Shown: piece by piece, positions 43,516 through 53,294 of the stretch | How positions within the stretch are numbered: position 1 is the stretch's first letter | Layout: each line of letters starts with the position of its first letter | DNA from: an uncultured Bacteriovoracaceae bacterium | GTDB taxonomy: Bacteria > Bdellovibrionota > Bacteriovoracia > Bacteriovoracales > Bacteriovoracaceae | Assembly (NCBI GenBank): GCA_937931205.1 | Contig: CALHBF010000013.1 | Coordinates: forward strand, 1-64,000 | Direction: 5' to 3' | Length of the DNA stretch: 64,000 nt | Notes under the pieces: generated by a model | Seen by the model: only the letters and a program-made list of their open reading frames with translations | What the model was told of the DNA's origin: nothing | The model's database searches: none | Translations under genes and position numbers: made by a program

Positions 43516-43606
43516 GGAGTTTCGGTGCAAAATATAGGAAGTTCTTTGACAAATCTATTCACTAATCCTTGTTGAGCTAATAAACTAAGTGCTCTAGGAG
43601 AATATC

Positions 43607-44827
43607 ATGTCAAGAATTACTGTTACCCCTGAAGAGCAACTTGCTGAGCTTAAGCGCGGCGCTTTTGAAATTATCCCTGAAGAAGAATTTCTCAAAAAAC
43701 TAAAAAAATCATATGAAACTCAAAAGCCTCTTGTTGTAAAACTAGGGGCAGATCCTTCTCGTCCTGATATCCATCTTGGGCACACAGTAGTTTTACAAAA
43801 GATGAGACTACTTCAAGACTTTGGTCACGAAGTTTGTTTCCTTATCGGAGATTATACAGCTCAGATTGGAGATCCTTCTGGGAAGAATAAGACTAGACCT
43901 ATTCTTACTGAAGAAGATGTTCGCGAGAATGCCAAAACTTATCAGGAACAAATCGGGAAGATTCTTGATATGGATAAAACTCGTGTTGTTTATAACAGAG
44001 ATTGGTTAGGAAAGTTCTCAGGACTTGACCTCATTCAATTAATTTCGAAAGCAACTGTAGGTGCTATTCTTCAGAGGGATGACTTCTCTAAGAGATTCAA
44101 TAATGCTGAGGCTATTTACCTCCACGAATTCATTTATCCTATTCTTCAAGGTTATGACTCTGTTCATTTGAAGGCAGACATTGAGTTAGGTGGTTCTGAT
44201 CAGACTTTCAATCTAATGATGGGCCGTCAATTGCAGCACTCTTATAATCAGGAAGCTCAAGTTGTACTAACGATGCCGCTTCTAGAAGGAACTGATGGCG
44301 TAAATAAGATGTCTAAGTCTTTAGATAACTATATCGGACTGACAGATACAGCGACAAATATGTTTGGAAAGCTGATGTCGATTTCTGATGAATTAATGAA
44401 GAAGTACTACCTTCTTCTTTGTCGTCGTCAAGCTTCAGAAGTTGATGCAATCATCAAAGGAATTGAAGATGGAACTCTTCATCCGATGACTGCGAAGAAA
44501 GATCTTGCTCAAGAGATTACAAGTTATTATCACGGATTAGATACTGCACGCGAAGAGCGTGAGAAGTTTGAGTCTCGTTTCTCGAAAAAACAAATTCCTG
44601 ATGATATTATGACGATCGAAAAGGGTGCGGGAGCTTTGAATCTTCTCGACCTGTTTGTTGAGCTAAATCTTGTGAAATCAAAATCAGAGGGAAGAAGATT
44701 AATTCAGCAGAACGCTGTGAAAGTTAATTTTGAGAATCACTCGACTGAAGTTCTGGATTTAAATTCCGGAAGTGAAGTGATCCTCAAAATTGGAAAACTA
44801 AGAATGTTGAAAATTATCGTAGCTTAA
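43607..44827 (+). CDS. tyrS: Tyrosyl-tRNA synthetase
   Basis: 406 residues with AGGAG before ATG 43607. [20 protein letters not shown] carries the HxGH motif of the TyrRS type common in proteobacteria, [11 protein letters not shown] is the KMSKS loop, and a C-terminal S4 RNA-binding domain (about 340-406; [15 protein letters not shown]) is present. It charges tRNA-Tyr. The stop overlaps the converging deoC by 4 bases. No T-box or other leader is seen in the 90 bases upstream. Confidence 0.97.
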   Translation: MSRITVTPEEQLAELKRGAFEIIPEEEFLKKLKKSYETQKPLVVKLGADPSRPDIHLGHTVVLQKMRLLQDFGHEVCFLIGDYTAQIGDPSGKNKTRPILTEEDVRENAKTYQEQIGKILDMDKTRVVYNRDWLGKFSGLDLIQLISKATVGAILQRDDFSKRFNNAEAIYLHEFIYPILQGYDSVHLKADIELGGSDQTFNLMMGRQLQHSYNQEAQVVLTMPLLEGTDGVNKMSKSLDNYIGLTDTATNMFGKLMSISDELMKKYYLLLCRRQASEVDAIIKGIEDGTLHPMTAKKDLAQEITSYYHGLDTAREEREKFESRFSKKQIPDDIMTIEKGAGALNLLDLFVELNLVKSKSEGRRLIQQNAVKVNFENHSTEVLDLNSGSEVILKIGKLRMLKIIVA

Positions 44828-45492
44828 TATTTTGCATCAGAATGAGTGCCAGTAACAATCGCAATGCTGGCACTTGTTCCGAGCCTTGTTGCTCCCGCCT
44901 CAATCATTGCCTTCGCACCTGCCGTATCTCTAATTCCACCGCTGGCCTTTACACCAAGATCTGGACCGACAGTTTTTCTCATTAGCTTTACATCATCAAT
45001 CGTTGCCCCACCTGTTGAAAAGCCGGTTGAAGTCTTTACGAAATCCACACCAGCTTTTACGGCAAGTTCACAGGCCTTTACTTTCTCTTCATTAGATAAA
45101 AGACAAGTCTCTAAGATTACTTTAAGAAGAATATTCTGCTGATGACAGACTTTTGCCAGAGAGCTCATATCATCTAGCACATACTGCCAGTTCCCTGATT
45201 TAATGGCCGAAACGTTGATTACCATATCAATTTCACCGGCACCATCAGCAATGGCCTTCATCGCTTCAAAGCGCTTAGTTTCCATGGTTGAAGCACCTAA
45301 TGGAAAGCCAACTACAGTACATACCTTAGTATTTGATCCGCGAAGCAGGGATGCCGCTTCTTTAACATAATAGGAATTTACACATACCGAGTAGAAGTCG
45401 AACTCGCGGGCCTCTTGGCAGAGTTTCGCGATTTGTTCACTTGTAGCTTCTGGTTTAAGAAGAGTGTGGTCAATGTGTCTATTAATATTCAT
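44824..45492 (-). CDS. deoC: Deoxyribose-phosphate aldolase
   Basis: 222 residues, full length. [13 protein letters not shown] is the start typical of Deo[15 protein letters not shown] carries the Schiff-base Lys153, and VKASGGIRD the second active-site Lys. It splits 2-deoxyribose-5-phosphate to glyceraldehyde-3-phosphate and acetaldehyde in the cytoplasm, so DNA-derived deoxynucleosides can feed central metabolism. That fits the secreted nuclease and nucleotidase further on. Overlaps tyrS tail to tail by 4 bases. Confidence 0.97.
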   Translation of the reverse strand: MNINRHIDHTLLKPEATSEQIAKLCQEAREFDFYSVCVNSYYVKEAASLLRGSNTKVCTVVGFPLGASTMETKRFEAMKAIADGAGEIDMVINVSAIKSGNWQYVLDDMSSLAKVCHQQNILLKVILETCLLSNEEKVKACELAVKAGVDFVKTSTGFSTGGATIDDVKLMRKTVGPDLGVKASGGIRDTAGAKAMIEAGATRLGTSASIAIVTGTHSDAKY

Positions 45493-45686
45493 AAAGTTCC
45501 TTTTTTACCTTTATACAATGGATGATTTGAAAGAAACAGAGGGAAGGGGGATTTGTAAATTTTTTGGCCACTGACTAAGTTTTGATCACTTTTTGAAAGG
45601 TAACATGTTGAAAATTTACACACCCATTCTGGCATAAGGATTGAAGTGTAGTGGGAAACATTTAACTTTTCTCGGGGGAGGAAAAA

Positions 45687-46457
45687 ATGAAAAAATCTAA
45701 CTTAATTCAATTAACGGCCTTGTGTTTTATACTGAGCTTAACTGCCGCTTGTGGTGGTAAGAATTCGAGTGGTGGTTCATCTTCTACATACACCAGCATT
45801 AATAAAATAACGAATTCGAGTTCAAATTTACTTGCACCTTCACTTCGTAACACAAGTACAGGCGAACAGGTTGTTAATGTTTTTAACCAAGCACTTGATT
45901 ACCGAAATAGAAGTTCGGAGACAGGTAAAATATTGGCAACAGGTTTCACACGAGGTGAGTTAACTAATTATAGCAACCCATCAAGTGAAAATTGTAAGAC
46001 GGGAACTTTCTTAAAATTCTTTGAATACAATTATTGTAAAGGGGCAGCAACAAGTACTGGTTCAACCATTTCTTTTGCCAAAACGCCTACTCAGTTTTGT
46101 ACTGTACTAGACAACAATAATAAGCTCGTTTTTGCGAGTGCTGTTCAGGAAAGTCTGCCTTATAACTACTACGGCTGTAACCTTGGTAACAAAGTTGAGT
46201 ACTCAAAAGATAAAAACAATGAATTAAACAAAGTTCTTTCACTGAATAATAGCAGCTGGCACCTTTATGGAGCTTCGATGCAAGGTTCGGTGATCTACCT
46301 ACTGGTAGGTGCACAAAACAGCTCTCCAAGTGTTATGTATGCGATTGATACTGCTTATCACTCGGTTTATAATCCTGTTTCGATTCAGGGAGTACAGGTC
46401 TACTATAACCAAGTACAGGCCACTGGAAATGCGACAAAATCTTTAATCCTTCAATAA
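45687..46457 (+). CDS. Lipoprotein, function unknown
   Basis: 256 residues. A clear lipobox in LSLTAACGGKNSSGG; the Gly at +2 favours the outer membrane. A Ser/Asn/Thr-rich linker follows, then a strand-rich domain with Cys in SENCKT, YNYCKG, TQFCTV and YGCNLG, so two disulfides are likely. No family recognised. GGGGGAGG stands before the ATG. A long hairpin terminator closes it. The upstream 194 bases after deoC hold no gene and must carry its promoter. Confidence 0.75.
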   Translation: MKKSNLIQLTALCFILSLTAACGGKNSSGGSSSTYTSINKITNSSSNLLAPSLRNTSTGEQVVNVFNQALDYRNRSSETGKILATGFTRGELTNYSNPSSENCKTGTFLKFFEYNYCKGAATSTGSTISFAKTPTQFCTVLDNNNKLVFASAVQESLPYNYYGCNLGNKVEYSKDKNNELNKVLSLNNSSWHLYGASMQGSVIYLLVGAQNSSPSVMYAIDTAYHSVYNPVSIQGVQVYYNQVQATGNATKSLILQ

Positions 46458-46460
46458 TAT

Positions 46461-46507
46461 AAAATCCTGAGCAGTTTACTCATAATAAACTGCTTAGGAT
46501 TTTCTTC
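46461..46507 (+). terminator. Long terminator after the lipoprotein gene
   Basis: Arms 46461-46478 and 46486-46503 pair over 18 bases with one G:U, CTCATAA loop, then a pyrimidine run. It is the longest terminator stem in the window. Confidence 0.85.
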
Positions 46508-46541
46508 CTTTTCCTTCTTCTAAAAAATCCCATCTCTGCTA

Positions 46542-46553
46542 TTCTATATAGAA
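46542..46553. promoter_or_regulatory. 12-bp perfect palindrome upstream of the acyl-CoA dehydrogenase
   Basis: TTCTATATAGAA lies 30 bases before ATG 46584. It may be an operator for a TetR-type fatty-acid regulator or just contain the -10 hexamer; it is short and AT-rich. Confidence 0.35.
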
Positions 46554-46583
46554 CAAATGTTTAACTTAAGTTCGAGGTGTTCT

Positions 46584-48308
46584 ATGGGTAAATACAGAGT
46601 CGATATCCGAGATGTGGAATTCAATCTAACTGAAATGTTGAAAGTTCAAGGCTGGCAAAAATATGGTCTTGAGGACCAAGACATTAAAGGAATTCTTACT
46701 GAATACGTGAAGTTCGTAGAGAATGAAGTTTTCCCTTCTCGTGAGCCAAGTGACCTGATTGGTTTGAAGCACGTAGATGGTAAAGTGATTGTTCCTGAAG
46801 CTTTACGTGCTCCTCAAAAAAGTTTTTATGATAATGGTTGGTTTGCTTTAGGTATGCCAGAAGATATCGGTGGAACTCCAGTTCCTGAAGCTCTTTATGT
46901 TTCTTGTATGTCTCTAGCAACAGGAGCTAACTGTGCGTGGATGATGTATCCCGGTCTTTCTCGTGCAGCACTTAACGTAATCAATCTCAAAGGCAGTGAG
47001 TTTATGAAAACTCATATTGTTCCTCCGATGATGAGCGGTGCTTGGGGCGGAACAATGTGTTTGACTGAAGCTGGTGCTGGTTCTGATGTGGGTGCTCTTC
47101 GCTCTACTGCTAAGCCTTTAGGGAATGGGAAATATTCAATTCAAGGAACAAAGATTTTCATTTCATCTGGTGAATCAGATCTTTATGAAAACAATATTCA
47201 TCTTGTTCTCGCTCGTACACCGGGTGGCGCAGAAGGGACAAAAGGGATTTCACTTTTTGTTGTTCCTCGTTTCAGAATCAATGATGACGGTTCAATGGGA
47301 GCATCAAACAATGTTGTTTGCTCTAAGCTTGAACATAAAATGGGAATTCACGCCAGTGCCACTTGTGAGTTGCAATTTGGTGTGACTGGTGAATCTGAAG
47401 GCTGGTTAATCGGAGACGAGTTCGAAGGGATGAGCACAATGTTCATCATGATGAATGAGGCCCGTCTTTATTGCGGTATTCAAGGTGAAGCACAAGGAAA
47501 CCTTGCTTACATGATGACTGATACCTATGTGAAAGAGAGAATTCAGTTCGGGAAAGAGATTATTCATCACCCGGATGTGCGAAGAAGTATGCTTCGCATG
47601 CGTGCCATGTCTCGCGGAATGCGAGCTCTTTGTCTTTATACAGCAAACCTTTTTGATGCTGCTCATGAGAATAAAGAAATCGAAGGTCTTATTGGTCTTC
47701 TTACCCCGATCTGTAAGGCTTACTGTTCAGAGAACGGGTTTAACGTTTCTGTTGAAGCTCTTCAATCTCATGGCGGATATGGTTATTGTTCTGAGTATGG
47801 AATTGAGCAATTTGTTCGTGATACAAAAATTGCTACCATCTATGAAGGAACGAATGCTATTCAGGCCATCGACTTTGTGATGAGAAAAATTCTAAAGGAT
47901 GGCGGTAAATCTCTGACCGCTCTGACAACCCAAATGGTGGCTTCGGTTCAAAAGCTTGATCCTCAATTTAAGAGAGAGCAGGAATTGTTCGGTAAAGTTC
48001 TGATGAGTGCTCAGACTACCATGCAAAAAATTTCTGAATGGGCGAAGGCCGGTCAGCATAATATGATTCTTCAAAACTGTACTGATTTCCTCAACTTTGC
48101 TTCGCAAATGGTTGTGGCGTGGAGACTACTAGAGTCGGCCCAGATGGCCGCTCAAAAAGTTGGCACTGCCAGCGGTGATGACAAGGCCTACTATGAATCT
48201 AAAATGGTAGACTTTAAAGTTTATTGCTCGCAATTTCTAGTGCATAACCTCTCCATTGCTAAAACGATTACGGATTTCTCTGAGGATATGTGTTCTCTGG
48301 AGATTTAG
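46584..48308 (+). CDS. Acyl-CoA dehydrogenase, long DmdC-like form
   Basis: 574 residues from ATG 46584 (GAGGTG upstream), preferred over ATG 46557. Length and order fit the long acyl-CoA dehydrogenases: a short N-terminal segment (YRVDIRDVEFNLTEMLKV), FAD domain (CLTEAGAGSDVGALRSTA), and a helical end with RDTKIATIYEGTNAIQAIDF, where the Glu of Y-E-G-T-N is the usual catalytic base. A further C-terminal helical domain follows. It oxidises an acyl-CoA to the enoyl-CoA and reduces FAD in fatty-acid or branched-chain oxidation. Exact chain preference is not readable. It stands alone. Confidence 0.93.
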   Translation: MGKYRVDIRDVEFNLTEMLKVQGWQKYGLEDQDIKGILTEYVKFVENEVFPSREPSDLIGLKHVDGKVIVPEALRAPQKSFYDNGWFALGMPEDIGGTPVPEALYVSCMSLATGANCAWMMYPGLSRAALNVINLKGSEFMKTHIVPPMMSGAWGGTMCLTEAGAGSDVGALRSTAKPLGNGKYSIQGTKIFISSGESDLYENNIHLVLARTPGGAEGTKGISLFVVPRFRINDDGSMGASNNVVCSKLEHKMGIHASATCELQFGVTGESEGWLIGDEFEGMSTMFIMMNEARLYCGIQGEAQGNLAYMMTDTYVKERIQFGKEIIHHPDVRRSMLRMRAMSRGMRALCLYTANLFDAAHENKEIEGLIGLLTPICKAYCSENGFNVSVEALQSHGGYGYCSEYGIEQFVRDTKIATIYEGTNAIQAIDFVMRKILKDGGKSLTALTTQMVASVQKLDPQFKREQELFGKVLMSAQTTMQKISEWAKAGQHNMILQNCTDFLNFASQMVVAWRLLESAQMAAQKVGTASGDDKAYYESKMVDFKVYCSQFLVHNLSIAKTITDFSEDMCSLEI

Positions 48309-48356
48309 TCGCTAACGTGATAGAATGGTGTAATTTCAAATTTAAAGGATTACATC

Positions 48357-49181
48357 GTGTTAAAAGATAAAGTCTTTGAGTTGGCCCAGAGTTTTTCTGG
48401 GTCGACTCATGGTCGATCAGACTATGATAAAGATAGTCTGTTCGTGCGTGGTCAAAATGACCAAGAATATGTTCCCTTCAGTTATCTTCTCAAAGAAGCT
48501 TCAGACATCAAAGATCTCGATACGCTTAAGGCATCAGGTTTTGTGTATAGCTCGTTTGATTTTCTTGAACTTCCAGGTTTTGAGACTTGGTATCAAAACC
48601 AATTCAACAAACGACTTTCTAGTAAAGTGATGAAGAATATCGGAATCATGCATTTACCGGATCATAAAGTTATTTTTGATACGGTAGAAGTTGTTCATCA
48701 AACTTTCCAAATTCTTAAAGAGCATAAGGTTCTTATGAATGGAAAGAACTTACCTATTCAATTAGGTGAGTGGTATGCCAAGATTATTTTTGGTCTTCAT
48801 CAGATTAAATCTTCTAGTCAGCGTGGATTTGATTTCATGACAGAGCATGGAAGTACAGTGGAAGTAAAAGTACACTGGCATGATATGACTTCACCTAAGG
48901 GTGTGAAAATCAAGAAGTCTTTAGCGGAGCTTTCAGATTATTGCATTATAATGTACATTTCGAAGAATTTTACGATTAGAGATGTTTTATTTTTGGACTC
49001 AGAATTTATTCTTAGAAAGTTTGATACAAAAGGGCATACGATCTTCTTAAAAGATCAAGACGTCGCTTCTTATTTTTTCTCCAAGTCAGACAAGCATTTT
49101 GATAAAGTGGTGAATAAAACAGCACTTCTTCAGTTCGCAAGTCCATCGTTTGCCATAAAACTCGAGGATCGACTTAAATAA
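48357..49181 (+). CDS. Hypothetical protein with possible PD-(D/E)xK nuclease core
   Basis: 274 residues from GTG 48357, behind AAAGGA. The segment RGFDFMTEHGSTVEVKVHWH has the spacing Asp-x9-Glu-x-Lys, the core of restriction-endonuclease-like folds. A helix with LGEWYAKIIFG precedes it, as in many such enzymes. The rest (DLDTLKASGFVYSSFDF; YFFSKSDKHFDKVV) is not recognised. No partner methylase or helicase is nearby. It may be a DNA-processing enzyme or share the motif by chance. The response-regulator gene starts 9 bases downstream, so they are likely one transcript. Confidence 0.55.
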   Translation: MLKDKVFELAQSFSGSTHGRSDYDKDSLFVRGQNDQEYVPFSYLLKEASDIKDLDTLKASGFVYSSFDFLELPGFETWYQNQFNKRLSSKVMKNIGIMHLPDHKVIFDTVEVVHQTFQILKEHKVLMNGKNLPIQLGEWYAKIIFGLHQIKSSSQRGFDFMTEHGSTVEVKVHWHDMTSPKGVKIKKSLAELSDYCIIMYISKNFTIRDVLFLDSEFILRKFDTKGHTIFLKDQDVASYFFSKSDKHFDKVVNKTALLQFASPSFAIKLEDRLK

Positions 49182-49190
49182 AGGGTTGAA

Positions 49191-49871
49191 GTGAAACGTA
49201 AGATTGCCTACATCGATGATTCTGATCTGAACCTTGAGGCATGGGGTGAGTTCTTACGTGGTGATTTTGAGGTTGATTGTTTTCAGAGAGCGAAAAGCTT
49301 TCTGAAAAGCTATCCTCAAAGGCAATATGAAGCAATCCTTGTCGATTTGCATATGCCAGAGATGAATGGGTTTGAAGTTTATGAAACCCTCGTTCAGCAT
49401 CCCCAGTATAATGGTTGTCCTATCTTGATTGTTTCCTCTGATACTTCAGAGGAGGCAAGAGTAAAATCTTTCGAGTTAGGCGCCGTCGATTTTATTGATC
49501 GAACATTGTCTGTTGAGCAGATTATTGCTCGAGTAAATGCTAAGATTCAGTTTTTTAAAAAACATCGCTCGATCATAGAATTTGAAAATCTCAAGATTGA
49601 TCTCACTAAATTAAAAGTTTTTATCAGTGGTAATGAAGTCCAAATGACTTTCATCGAGATTAAGTTTTTAACTCATATATTGAGATACTATCCTGAAGCT
49701 TTGCCAAAAGAGAAAGTGATTGATTACATTTGGGGTAATGCTGTTGTGATGGATAATACTATCTATACCCATATTTTTAATCTCAATTCTAAATTTGAGA
49801 AATGGCCTTATGAAATCAGAATCATTAAAGGCCAAAACCTAATTGAACTAGTGGAGAGAAAAGAATCATGA
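49191..49871 (+). CDS. OmpR-type response regulator A
   Basis: 226 residues from GTG 49191. Receiver domain (1-120): YIDDSDLN acid pair, phosphorylation site Asp52 in ILVDLHMPEMNGFE, and IVSSDTSEE. At the place of the conserved Lys-Pro pair it reads VDFIDRTLS: Lys is replaced by Arg. The C-terminal winged helix (about 130-226; LKVFISGNEVQMTFIEIKFL, then VIDYIW and NTIYTHIFNLNSK) is OmpR-like. ATGA overlap couples it to regulator B. No histidine kinase adjoins; the orphan kinase at 59390 is the nearest. Confidence 0.82.
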   Translation: MKRKIAYIDDSDLNLEAWGEFLRGDFEVDCFQRAKSFLKSYPQRQYEAILVDLHMPEMNGFEVYETLVQHPQYNGCPILIVSSDTSEEARVKSFELGAVDFIDRTLSVEQIIARVNAKIQFFKKHRSIIEFENLKIDLTKLKVFISGNEVQMTFIEIKFLTHILRYYPEALPKEKVIDYIWGNAVVMDNTIYTHIFNLNSKFEKWPYEIRIIKGQNLIELVERKES

Positions 49872-50536
49872 GATGGAAAGTTGTCTATTTCGATGATATT
49901 CCAGATCAAATTGAATGCTTAAAGGATATCCTCATTGATCAATTTGATGTCGATGGCTCAGATGATGTTCTAAAATTTGAAAAATACTTAGAGACGAATC
50001 CTCATCTAATTATCTTAGATGTGCATATGCCAGTTTTGAGTGGATACGAGCTTTACGCCAAAATTCAAAATTCTTCTTCTTATAATGGCTGTCCGATTCT
50101 TTTTATCTCAGGAGATATCTCACCTGAGAATCAGCTAAAATCTCATCAACTTGGTGCAAGTGATTTCTTAACTCGGGACTTAGGTGTTGAAGAATTATCA
50201 GCACGATTAATTAACAAGATTCAGCTTCATCAGCGTTCGGCCCTCAAGCTTACCATTGGGAATCTTGATCTCGATCTTGAAATGTTTTGTGTTTATATCG
50301 ATGAGGCAATGATTACTCTGACTCTCAACGAGTTAAAAATCTTGGGAGTTATTCTTCGTGCATACCCTCAAATTTGTACACGGGACAGTGTGATTGAAAA
50401 GATTTGGGGCGATGATATTGTTAAACCAAGTACTGTGAATGCTCATATGAGCGTCTTAAATAATAAGTTAAAAGACTGGCAGTACGAATTGAAATTTAAG
50501 CGTGACCACATCCTTGTGGTCGAAAAAAATCCTTAA
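49868..50536 (+). CDS. OmpR-type response regulator B
   Basis: 222 residues, paralog of the preceding gene with the same domain order. Acid pair YFDDIPD, phosphorylation site Asp51 in IILDVHMPVLSGYE, FISGDISPEN. The Lys position again holds Arg (SDFLTRDLG). Output domain: LTLNELKILGVIL, VIEKIWGDDIVKP, TVNAHMSVLNNKL. Two tandem regulators, both with the Lys-to-Arg change, suggest a shared unusual activation and possibly a heterodimer. It overlaps regulator A by 4 bases and the converging rRNA methylase by 4. Confidence 0.82.
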   Translation: MRWKVVYFDDIPDQIECLKDILIDQFDVDGSDDVLKFEKYLETNPHLIILDVHMPVLSGYELYAKIQNSSSYNGCPILFISGDISPENQLKSHQLGASDFLTRDLGVEELSARLINKIQLHQRSALKLTIGNLDLDLEMFCVYIDEAMITLTLNELKILGVILRAYPQICTRDSVIEKIWGDDIVKPSTVNAHMSVLNNKLKDWQYELKFKRDHILVVEKNP

Positions 50537-51771
50537 TACAGATTATATTCAGCAAGACGGCATTCGATATCTCCGTTATGGAGAATGTGCTTCTTGCTGG
50601 TTTTAAGGCCCACCACTTTCAACATCTCAAAGTTTCCTGTGAAAAGAGCTGCACGATGTCCTTTGAACTCATGCTTCCAACGATCCCCAAGTCCTTTGTA
50701 AAGCGCCTTTAGCTCTTCTTCTTCACCTGGCTGAAGACGCTCGCCATAAGGTGGGTTACAGATAAAGAGAGTCTTGTCAGTATTTGGTTTCGTATCGAGA
50801 GCATCTCCTAAAGTCAGTTCAATGATTCCTTCTAAGCGTGCTTTTCTGATATTTTCTTTGGCCGAATAATAAACCATTTCTGATTTTTCATTGGCGACAA
50901 TTTTATTTTTAAGCTTTGCTAGACTTGCTAGTCCTGCTTCTGTTTCTTCATGAACTTCAGCGAGTAGTTTCTGGAAATTTTCTTTTAAGAAACTATCTTT
51001 CAAAAGCCATGGTGAGCTTTGAAAATTCCAGATTCTATAATTTGGCTGTCTAAGAGCTCTCTCTACGCGAAGGAAGCTTGGTGGAATATCGGCCGCGATT
51101 AAGGCAGCTTCAATAGCAATTGTCGCAGAACCAGTCATGGCATCAAGTAGGCCCTCAGTTTTAGGATCCCAGCTTGCCAATCTAAGAAGTCCAGCAGCAA
51201 CGTTCTCTTTTAGAGGTGCTTCTGTTTTAGAAATACGATATCCACGTTGAGAGAGAGGGGCACCGCAAAGATCAAGCATAAGAGTTACTGAGTAAGGAAG
51301 TTCAACTCCTCTCTCAATGCGTGCTAGAAAAACTACATCAGGATTTTCTTTATCAATGCTTGGACGTTCTCCTTCAAAGTGACGGAAATAATCGACGATA
51401 GCATCCTTAAGTTTAAGGTTAGAGAATTGTGAGTTACGAAATTCCTCACGCTCACGAGGTAGGTCACCAAATACTGTATTGAGACGGAAGGTCTGATTAA
51501 CCTCCATTAAACTTTTCCACTTTATATCTGTGGCCTCAAGGTAGTAGTCTTTTTCATTGCGAACTTCGAATTGGTATAAGTATTTATAAACGCGAGAAGC
51601 AATACGAGTATAAAGAATGACTCGCAAAGCAATTTCGTGAAAGGCTTCAAATGAAACGCCACCACGAGTGATCTTGGCTTCCTTAGTTCCCATTGATTGG
51701 ATCTCTTCCAGTAAGGCATTTTCAAGGCCCACTGGGCACGAAGCGAAGTATTCAAAGCGAAATTTATTCAT
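50533..51771 (-). CDS. THUMP-domain 23S rRNA methyltransferase (RlmL-like)
   Basis: 412 residues from ATG 51771, preferred over the longer frame. FEYFASCPVGLENALLEEI opens the THUMP region, and the AdoMet domain carries DAMTGSATIAIEAALIA and the catalytic motif FICNPPYGERL (N-P-P-Y). This is the RlmL/YcbY N-terminal half, which makes N2-methylguanosine in 23S rRNA; the RlmK half of the E. coli fusion is absent. Many bacteria carry this single-domain form. Its 3' end overlaps response regulator B by 4 bases. Confidence 0.9.
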   Translation of the reverse strand: MNKFRFEYFASCPVGLENALLEEIQSMGTKEAKITRGGVSFEAFHEIALRVILYTRIASRVYKYLYQFEVRNEKDYYLEATDIKWKSLMEVNQTFRLNTVFGDLPREREEFRNSQFSNLKLKDAIVDYFRHFEGERPSIDKENPDVVFLARIERGVELPYSVTLMLDLCGAPLSQRGYRISKTEAPLKENVAAGLLRLASWDPKTEGLLDAMTGSATIAIEAALIAADIPPSFLRVERALRQPNYRIWNFQSSPWLLKDSFLKENFQKLLAEVHEETEAGLASLAKLKNKIVANEKSEMVYYSAKENIRKARLEGIIELTLGDALDTKPNTDKTLFICNPPYGERLQPGEEEELKALYKGLGDRWKHEFKGHRAALFTGNFEMLKVVGLKTSKKHILHNGDIECRLAEYNLY

Positions 51772-51901
51772 AGTTATCCTGTCTAGGCTCTCGATTCTTG
51801 CCATTCCCCCTTGAGAGAGAGGGTAAAGAATGCTAGTTTAAGTTACAAATTGATTAGCATCATTTACCAGACCCGAAGGGTACTGCAAAAGGATTTTTAC
51901 T

Positions 51902-53239
51902 ATGAGCGAAAACTTTTCAACAGGTTATTACGGAAATTCTAAGGTTCTTAAATATAAAGTAAGAGATATCTCTCTTGCTGATTGGGGCCGTAAAGAAATC
52001 AAGCTTGCTGAAGCTGAAATGCCAGGGCTAATGAGCCTTCGTGCTGAATATGGCGCTTCTAAGCCTCTTAAAGGTGCTCGCGTTGCTGGTTGTCTTCACA
52101 TGACAATCCAAACTGCTGTTTTGATTGAAACTCTTGTTGAACTTGGTGCTGAGGTTACTTGGTCATCATGTAATATCTTCTCAACTCAAGACCACGCTGC
52201 TGCTGCTATGGCCGCTGCTGGAATCCCTGTTTATGCTTGGAAAGGTATGAACGAGGAAGAGTTCATGTGGTGTATTGATCAAACTGTTTTCTTCGGTGAG
52301 AAGAAAGAGCCTCTGAACATGATCCTTGATGATGGTGGTGACTTAACTCAACTTATCCTTGATAAATACCCAGCTCTTTATGAAGGCATCAAAGGTATCT
52401 CAGAAGAAACAACTACAGGTGTTCACAGACTTTACGAACTTGAGAAAGAAGGGAAACTTCCGGTTCCTTGTATCAACGTAAATGACTCTGTAACAAAATC
52501 AAAATTTGATAACAAATACGGATGTCGTGAGTCTTGTGTAGATGCTATCCGTCGTGCAACTGACGTAATGATTGCTGGTAAAGTAGCTGTTGTTGCTGGT
52601 TTCGGTGACGTTGGTAAAGGTTCTGCAGAATCTCTTCGTGGAGCTGGAGCTCGTGTTATCGTAACAGAAATTGATCCTATCTGTGCTCTTCAAGCAGCAA
52701 TGGAAGGTTATGAAGTTAAGAAGATGGATGATGCTGTTAAAGAAGCAGATATCGTTGTTACAACAACTGGATGTCGTGACATCATCGTTGGCCGTCACTT
52801 TGAAATGATGAAAGATAAAGCGATCGTGTGTAACATTGGTCACTTTGATATTGAGATTGATGTTGCTTGGTTAAATAAAAATCATGGCCACACAAAAAAT
52901 ACAATCAAGCCACAAGTTGATCTTTACACTGTAAATGATAAAGAGATCATCCTTCTTGCTGAAGGCCGTCTTGTGAACCTTGGATGTGCTACTGGTCACC
53001 CGTCATTTGTAATGAGTAACTCATTCACAAACCAAACACTTGCTCAAATTGAACTTTGGTGCCACCCAGAGAACTATGAGAGAAAAGTTTATGTTCTTCC
53101 TAAGCATCTTGATGAGAAAGTTGCTCGTCTTCACCTTGCTAAAATTGGTGTTGAGCTAGATGTTCTTTCAAATACTCAAGCTAAGTATCTAGGTATCAGC
53201 GCTGAAGGCCCTTTTAAGCCTGAGCACTACCGCTACTAA
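51902..53239 (+). CDS. ahcY: S-adenosylhomocysteinase
   Basis: 445 residues, normal length. [20 protein letters not shown] start, NAD-binding [20 protein letters not shown], and active-site motifs [19 protein letters not shown] and [10 protein letters not shown]. It splits S-adenosylhomocysteine to adenosine and homocysteine with bound NAD, removing the product inhibitor of methyltransferases (five SAM enzymes are in this window). AAAAGGA sits upstream. A strong terminator follows. No S-adenosylhomocysteine riboswitch was found in the 130 upstream bases. Confidence 0.97.
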   Translation: MSENFSTGYYGNSKVLKYKVRDISLADWGRKEIKLAEAEMPGLMSLRAEYGASKPLKGARVAGCLHMTIQTAVLIETLVELGAEVTWSSCNIFSTQDHAAAAMAAAGIPVYAWKGMNEEEFMWCIDQTVFFGEKKEPLNMILDDGGDLTQLILDKYPALYEGIKGISEETTTGVHRLYELEKEGKLPVPCINVNDSVTKSKFDNKYGCRESCVDAIRRATDVMIAGKVAVVAGFGDVGKGSAESLRGAGARVIVTEIDPICALQAAMEGYEVKKMDDAVKEADIVVTTTGCRDIIVGRHFEMMKDKAIVCNIGHFDIEIDVAWLNKNHGHTKNTIKPQVDLYTVNDKEIILLAEGRLVNLGCATGHPSFVMSNSFTNQTLAQIELWCHPENYERKVYVLPKHLDEKVARLHLAKIGVELDVLSNTQAKYLGISAEGPFKPEHYRY

Positions 53240-53252
53240 GAAAACTAACGAG

Positions 53253-53281
53253 AGGCGCTCCTTGTGAGCGCCTTCTTTTTT
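53253..53281 (+). terminator. Intrinsic terminator after ahcY
   Basis: An 8-bp GC stem (53253-53260 with 53266-53273), loop CTTGT, then TCTTTTTTT. Confidence 0.9.
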
Positions 53282-53294
53282 TGAGGAGAAGATT

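Noticed and set aside
51772-51901. S-adenosylhomocysteine riboswitch before ahcY
   Set aside because: Only a 4-bp ACCC/GGGT hairpin is seen; the conserved core of the riboswitch is absent.
52499-52843. Minus-strand open frame inside ahcY
   Set aside because: Cys/Asn/Ser-rich shadow of a highly expressed conserved gene; no family likeness.
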